The translations under genes and the position numbers were made by a program. Below, piece by piece: positions 59,601 to 64,000 of a stretch of 64,000 nucleotides of DNA. Position 1 is the stretch's first letter. The number at the start of each line of letters is the position of its first letter. Origin of the DNA: Moniliella sp. 'wahieum' (lineage: Eukaryota > Basidiomycota > Moniliellomycetes > Moniliellales > Moniliellaceae); contig RSEE01000034.1 of the NCBI GenBank assembly GCA_003971905.1, positions 1 to 64,000 of the forward strand, in the 5' to 3' direction. The notes below the pieces were generated by a model that was not told where the DNA came from, did not search any database, and saw only the letters and a program-made list of their open reading frames with translations.

Positions 59601-62600
59601 GGCTGTGCATCGTGCCCCACGGCCAGGATCTGCCCCATCAACCGTCTTGGCCGACCTACCTATCGGCGTCTTCCCTCCTACCCGGGCACGCTCGTTTCTC
59701 AGCAGTCTTCCTGGCCGTGCCTCCACATTGGGCATGTCGGAGCTGGAGGAGACATCTCCCCTTGGAGCTTGGCCAGCGGGAGTCGACCATGGTGATGCGT
59801 CTCCGCGTCTGTCCCGTGCGCCCAAGTCGTCCGTTGGCATGTCGATGTTGATGAGCCACGTGAGATCCCGCCTGTTCCCCAGCCTGCATTCCACCCAGGA
59901 CTGCGAGCTTCGCGAGCACTTTCCCCCTTCCCGTCGTTATTGGCGCCTGCCCCACTTCCCGAACCGTCTCGCGTCCTGATGCCGGCGACAGTGACGTCGG
60001 ACGGATCGGATGAGACGGTGAAGCCGGCCCACGTGTCGGTGCTGGGTTCGGCAGGTCCCTCAACTGCAGTGACCATCTCGCCTCAACCCGGTGCCGTACG
60101 ACCCCCATCGCGAGTATCTGAGGCATTAGGAAGCGACGGTGACATGGGCAGTTGGCGCCACACCGGTACCTCCTCTGTTCCCACCACTTTGGGCCCTGAG
60201 ACGGTTATGGACCATCCGCGCCATGTAGCCCAGTCCGTCGAGCCCGTGGCCCTGGAACCTGAATCTGCTTCTCGCGCTCCTGCGCACGCCGATTATCGAT
60301 CGGTCGCCCTCTCGGACGCACGACCACAGGCCGCTGCATCACTGGGGAGAGCCGATCTGCTGCCCTACCACCGCCCTCGACCCTCTACCGTACTGCTCCG
60401 TTGCAACCGAGGACCTCCTTGGCAGAGAGAGAGATCGGTGTCAATCAGCCCAGCGTCCACCCTAGGCGACCGTGGGGTGAGTGTTGCAGCACCTTCGATC
60501 CCCCCCGCCCCATACGCTCCGTCGGTCCGGGCGGAAGGCTCACCCCCCGCGGACGCGGGAGCGACAGTCGAAATTGCCCAACCTGTCGTGGCCACCGACT
60601 TTGGTGCGGCTGACCCGCTTCCGGGGCACCCTCCTGTGATGGACCTGGGCTCTGCAGGTCATTCAGCTCGTCGGCCCCTATCGGGGGAGGTAGCTCAACC
60701 CGATCGTGTTGAAGCAAACATGGGGGCTTCATCCTTTTCCCTTCCCGTATCGCACAAGTCCCAACACCCTCCACAACCACAAGAGGATCCTCCAATACAC
60801 TCCCTCCTCTTGGCTTGCAGCGCAACGAGAGTATGCGCAGTGCGGCCTCGACTGACATTTACCCAACGGACAGTGCCAGTCAAGTGGGTTCCCGGTACCG
60901 TGTGCCGCTTAGTGAGCGGTCCAGGATACCGGCCTCCTCTGGCCGCTGGCCCACCGTGCCGGGGTCCCCGTTGGCCACTCTGTGCCCCACGGTGGAGGCG
61001 AACGATGTGCCGTTGCCTCCTTCACACGAGCCGTCGTTGGGCGACCGCGCTACCGAGGCCTCAGCTGCGGTGCACCCCTTGCCTGATCCTCGCGACAGAA
61101 GAGGCGCGTGCCCTCAGCAGTTTCCATCCTGCCCCTCCCGCTTCCGGTCTTGGCAGCCCACCCGTCGCCCGTCAGCATCCTCATGCGCCCTTCAACCTAT
61201 CCGGCTGCTGTCGATCCGAACAGAGAGCACGGAGCGATGTCGGTTTTCGTCCCAGATCCATCTTGTCCCGCCCCCTCCCTCAGACTGCTGCCGGACCATG
61301 GCTACAGGGACCAGTCGGCCTCCCGGTATGCAATCGGCTGTGCCCGAATTGGGCTACAACCCTCCTCCCAGTACCTTCCACACGGCCGTCGCACCCCCCC
61401 AGAGTGGATCCACGCCTTTCGACACCTATAGTGCTTACCACACCGTCCCCGCCGCCCTACGACCATTGCGTCGCATCACATTGCCCCTCCCAGTATCAAC
61501 CCCCGACAGAGGCATCTTGGCAAGAGCGTGATTTGCCGCCTCAGGGCCCGTCCTCTGTACCTGGACCAACAACAGCAACTGGTTTTGCGGATGCACCTGC
61601 GCCACTGTCCACCGCCGATGCAATTGAAGCGGAGCCGCCTCCCACCGCCACGGCCTTACCTCGGCACCATCCCGACCAGTTCGTTGGGGTCTCGATCCAG
61701 GGATCGCGACCTACCCACCTCCACATCAAGCTGGCGAAAATGGGACCCCACGAAGCGTGTTGATGGACCCGGCCAAGTACGTCTCTTCTATAAATACCCA
61801 GTGTTGAGCCTCTTGACTGACAAACTGTCACTCCAGGTCTTTGGTTTCGACTGGCCATGCGACCCCTCCTAGACCTGGGACGGACTCGGTCAGTTGAGCC
61901 CCTACCTTCTGGGACGGTTGGAAATCGTTCGTTACCCCCCGAATCTGTATCGGACACCGATCGGGGGTCGGGTCCATCCGATGAGGCAGAAGAAGGGGGC
62001 ACACAACAGCCCAGCGCCCTCGCGTGCAACGGCGCGGACGTTGCCCCCGCGGACGAAGCGTCGGGTACAGAAGCACGCGAACCTGCGCCTGAGGAATGGT
62101 GGCCACAGACTCTACGTGACCTGGCATCCACGGGCCAGTTCAAGTTGGCGGACGAGATGCCGGAGGAAGATCGGAACCGGTTCTTTGGTACGGCCGACCC
62201 GCATCCTATTGCTTACCTGCCAGGTATGACGCGCCTCCCACAAAGACGCGTGATCTGCCTACAGAAGCGTCCGGTTCTGCCCGTGCACCGGCACCGGCTC
62301 CTGGGACTGATCGTGGGCTCCCGGTGGAGCCAGGCTCCGCTGTCCATCACGTCAGGGAAGTTCGCGGAGCATTCCGCCTCTGAAGCTGGCGCCGGTACGG
62401 ACCCATCAGGCCTGTCTCGTTCCTCTGCTACTTCCGCCAGTCGAGGACGGAAAGGGTGAGGAACCTGATGAACCTCGTGATCTGGATGTCCAGAGTGCCG
62501 ACAAGGCAGAAAGTCCTTCTGACGATGGCGATCAAAACGCAGACGATGCTCCGTACATTGGGACTGCCAAGGAATTTTGGGACGGTCAGGCCGACATCGA

Positions 62601-64000
62601 GCCGGATTCCGACGAAGAAGAGAAAGTTGATGCGACTCCCAGTAAGGTAACATCGCACCAGGAGATCCTTCCTCTCGGGGGATTGCGAACCCCCACACCC
62701 TTCCTCCTGGTTCGGCATCTCATGAGCCAAGCTTGGAACCTGAGGGGTCCGAGGCCCGGTCGGTACCTGGTGCGTCGGTTCAAACAGCAAGCAAGCCAAC
62801 GAAAAAGGAAACTGATCCTCCAGCCACTCTGGCTCCGCCGGCCCACCCCGAAGCCGGGGTCTCAGACTTCGCACCAAGCGAACCTGGGCGAGGGACCGAG
62901 ACGGATTCCCTTGCTGGGGGAGAAGAGCTGGTTCGGATAGGACCGAGACCCACGTTCCCCAGCCCTTGCCCGCTGTGATGGAAGATGATGCTGCGGATGA
63001 GGGTAAAGCGGGGGAAACTGTTGATTCACCCTATTCTTCTCTTTCTGACGAGGCGACGCGGCGTGTTGCCGAGCCTTCTCAGCAGCTGCAAACGGAGGCG
63101 AAACCCTTGATAAAGATATACCTCCGCAGCTGGAGAACGAGGTGAAGATGCGACTGGGAATAGCGTGATTACACCGCCGACGGTTTTGGACAGTTCGCTG
63201 CCTCCAGCTGGTTCCCCCAGCCCAGTTCAAACAGCTGCTCCGATCAAAGCTGCATCCGTGGTCGACAACACATCTTCATTCCATCCAGAACCTGATGCGC
63301 TGGTGGCAAAGCCTTTCTCAACCAAAGTCCCCTCAGAAAGGCTTCCTCGACGAGTGCTCCTTCGACCAAGGCTTCCTCATTCGGGACTTCCTCATCTAAG
63401 GTGTCCTCAGCCACGTCTCCCGCCTCAGAAGCTTCTTCGATCCAGGCCCGATCGGTCCAGGTAGCTTCGGAGGCGAAGGATCTCTCTCAAGCTACGGCTC
63501 GGGCACTGTCTATGATTGCCCCATCTTCCCCTCCATCAAAGAGTGGAGCAATGCCGGTTTCTACGGACTCACGTTCCCCTTTGCACGGCCATTCGAAGTA
63601 ATGCTGGAACGGTCCCAAGCTGATCCTGTATCGGACGTTGTCCATGCTGCCCTGGATACGCCACGTGAGAGTGCGAGACGTTCTGCTGCGGTCGAGGTTG
63701 AAGATATTTCCGAAGCAAGCGGGGCTACTGCTAAGAGCTCGGGTACCGAGAACGGGGACCGACACTTTACTGAGCCAGACCAAGCCGCCATCCCCGACGA
63801 GAAGGATGCACGCTCTGCGGCCCGCCGGTCAGTACGCTCAACTGGCAAAAAAGCAACAAGAGCGGTACGGTGAACTGGTCGGGGCGTTGCAAGAGATGAA
63901 CCACTGGTTGTCCGCCGACGCTCCTCGTCGGGCGGAAGAATGGCGGCGGTTAGGGCAGACCATCACAGACCTCAACCGTGGATTCAGTTCCATGCCAGAC
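56647..64000 (+). CDS. Very large Ser/Pro-rich disordered protein (3' partial)
   Basis: The start is the ATG at 56647 ([19 protein letters not shown]) and the gene runs off the window. Protein-like sequence continues for over 7 kb on the plus strand across many frame slips, nearly all Ser/Pro/Ala/Thr-rich. Landmarks: an Asn-Ser hexamer repeat (57295-57438), [13 protein letters not shown] (about 57502), a 54-bp intron (57631-57684, GTATGT, TACTAAC, TCAG) joining ASE to TLGQRGTS, repeated peptide blocks (57816-58234 and 58629-59205), a 60-bp intron (61777-61836), an acidic segment ([33 protein letters not shown]), and near the edge a probable coiled coil ([32 protein letters not shown]). Low-complexity composition prevents a functional call. 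Two or more genes cannot be excluded. Confidence 0.5.
57295..57438 (+). repeat. (CCAACT)n coding microsatellite
   Basis: About 24 hexamer units, nearly perfect in the first 85 bases, with CCAATT variants toward the 3' end. It encodes Asn-Ser, Thr-Pro/Pro-Thr or Gln-Leu repeats depending on frame; the surrounding gene uses the Asn-Ser frame on entering it. Confidence 0.9.
57816..58234 (+). repeat. Two-copy peptide repeat in the large gene
   Basis: Segments 57816-57953 and 58092-58234 are related. Both encode SV-x2-PAS-x2-G-x2-FLPSS, then STP-x-VPQ-like and LGLP-x-LPE blocks. They are separated by about 280 bp start to start. Confidence 0.7.
58629..59205 (+). repeat. Three-copy degenerate peptide repeat in the large gene
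   Basis: Related segments start near 58629, 58893 and 59093, reading [30 protein letters not shown] and [14 protein letters not shown], each followed by a Val/Pro/Ala-Ser stretch and, in the first two, [10 protein letters not shown] or [10 protein letters not shown]. Confidence 0.65.

Overview
The window reads as the left end of a fungal nuclear chromosome. It opens with the C-strand of a telomere (a mix of CCCTAA and CCTAA units, bases 1-25), followed by about 7 kb of gene-poor subtelomere. Genes have short GT-AG introns (about 45-150 bp), often with GTACGT, GTATGT or GTAAGT donors and CTAAC/CTGAC branch motifs. They include fungal-type Ypk1, Cmk1, Vps18, a CipC-like protein and an Mrx11/DUF1279-like protein. 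I infer a basidiomycete, with moderate confidence; I cannot name a species.

Layout: 1-7059 subtelomere with no convincing gene. 7060-10590 holds a non-LTR retrotransposon with a CCHC knuckle, reverse transcriptase and C-terminal restriction-like endonuclease; two 5'-truncated copies of its 3' end lie at 28764 and 37816. 11634-16691 is a structurally complete Ty1/copia element (minus strand) with near-identical 159/160-bp LTRs and a 5-bp target duplication. 16.7-19.3 kb is repeat-rich spacer. From 19.3 kb the housekeeping segment begins: C2H2 zinc-finger gene (+), RPS18 (-), VPS18 (-), proteasome beta-4/PRE1 (-), a VPS18 gene fragment, YPK1 (+), CMK1 (-), an Mrx11-like mitochondrial protein (-), MPP-alpha/MAS2 (+), CipC-like (+), an SR-repeat unknown (+), a secreted GPI-type repeat protein (+), Rab6/YPT6 (-), an unknown (-), a CENP-B/pogo-like protein whose catalytic residues look lost (+), and from 56.6 kb to the window edge a very large Ser/Pro-rich disordered protein (+).

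Two features cut across the window. First, almost every conserved gene is broken by one-base losses, usually in homopolymers, with homology continuing in the next frame; this looks like uncorrected sequencing error more than gene death, so several CDS spans below are composites of frames. Second, intergenic spacers are full of short tandem arrays built on self-complementary words (AACGTT, AAGCTT, ATCGAT, AGTACT, CACGTG, ACATGT). The genes are mostly unrelated housekeeping functions (translation, vacuolar fusion, proteasome, TORC2-type and calcium signalling, mitochondrial import, Golgi traffic). I see no biosynthetic cluster, tRNA, rRNA or CRISPR array.
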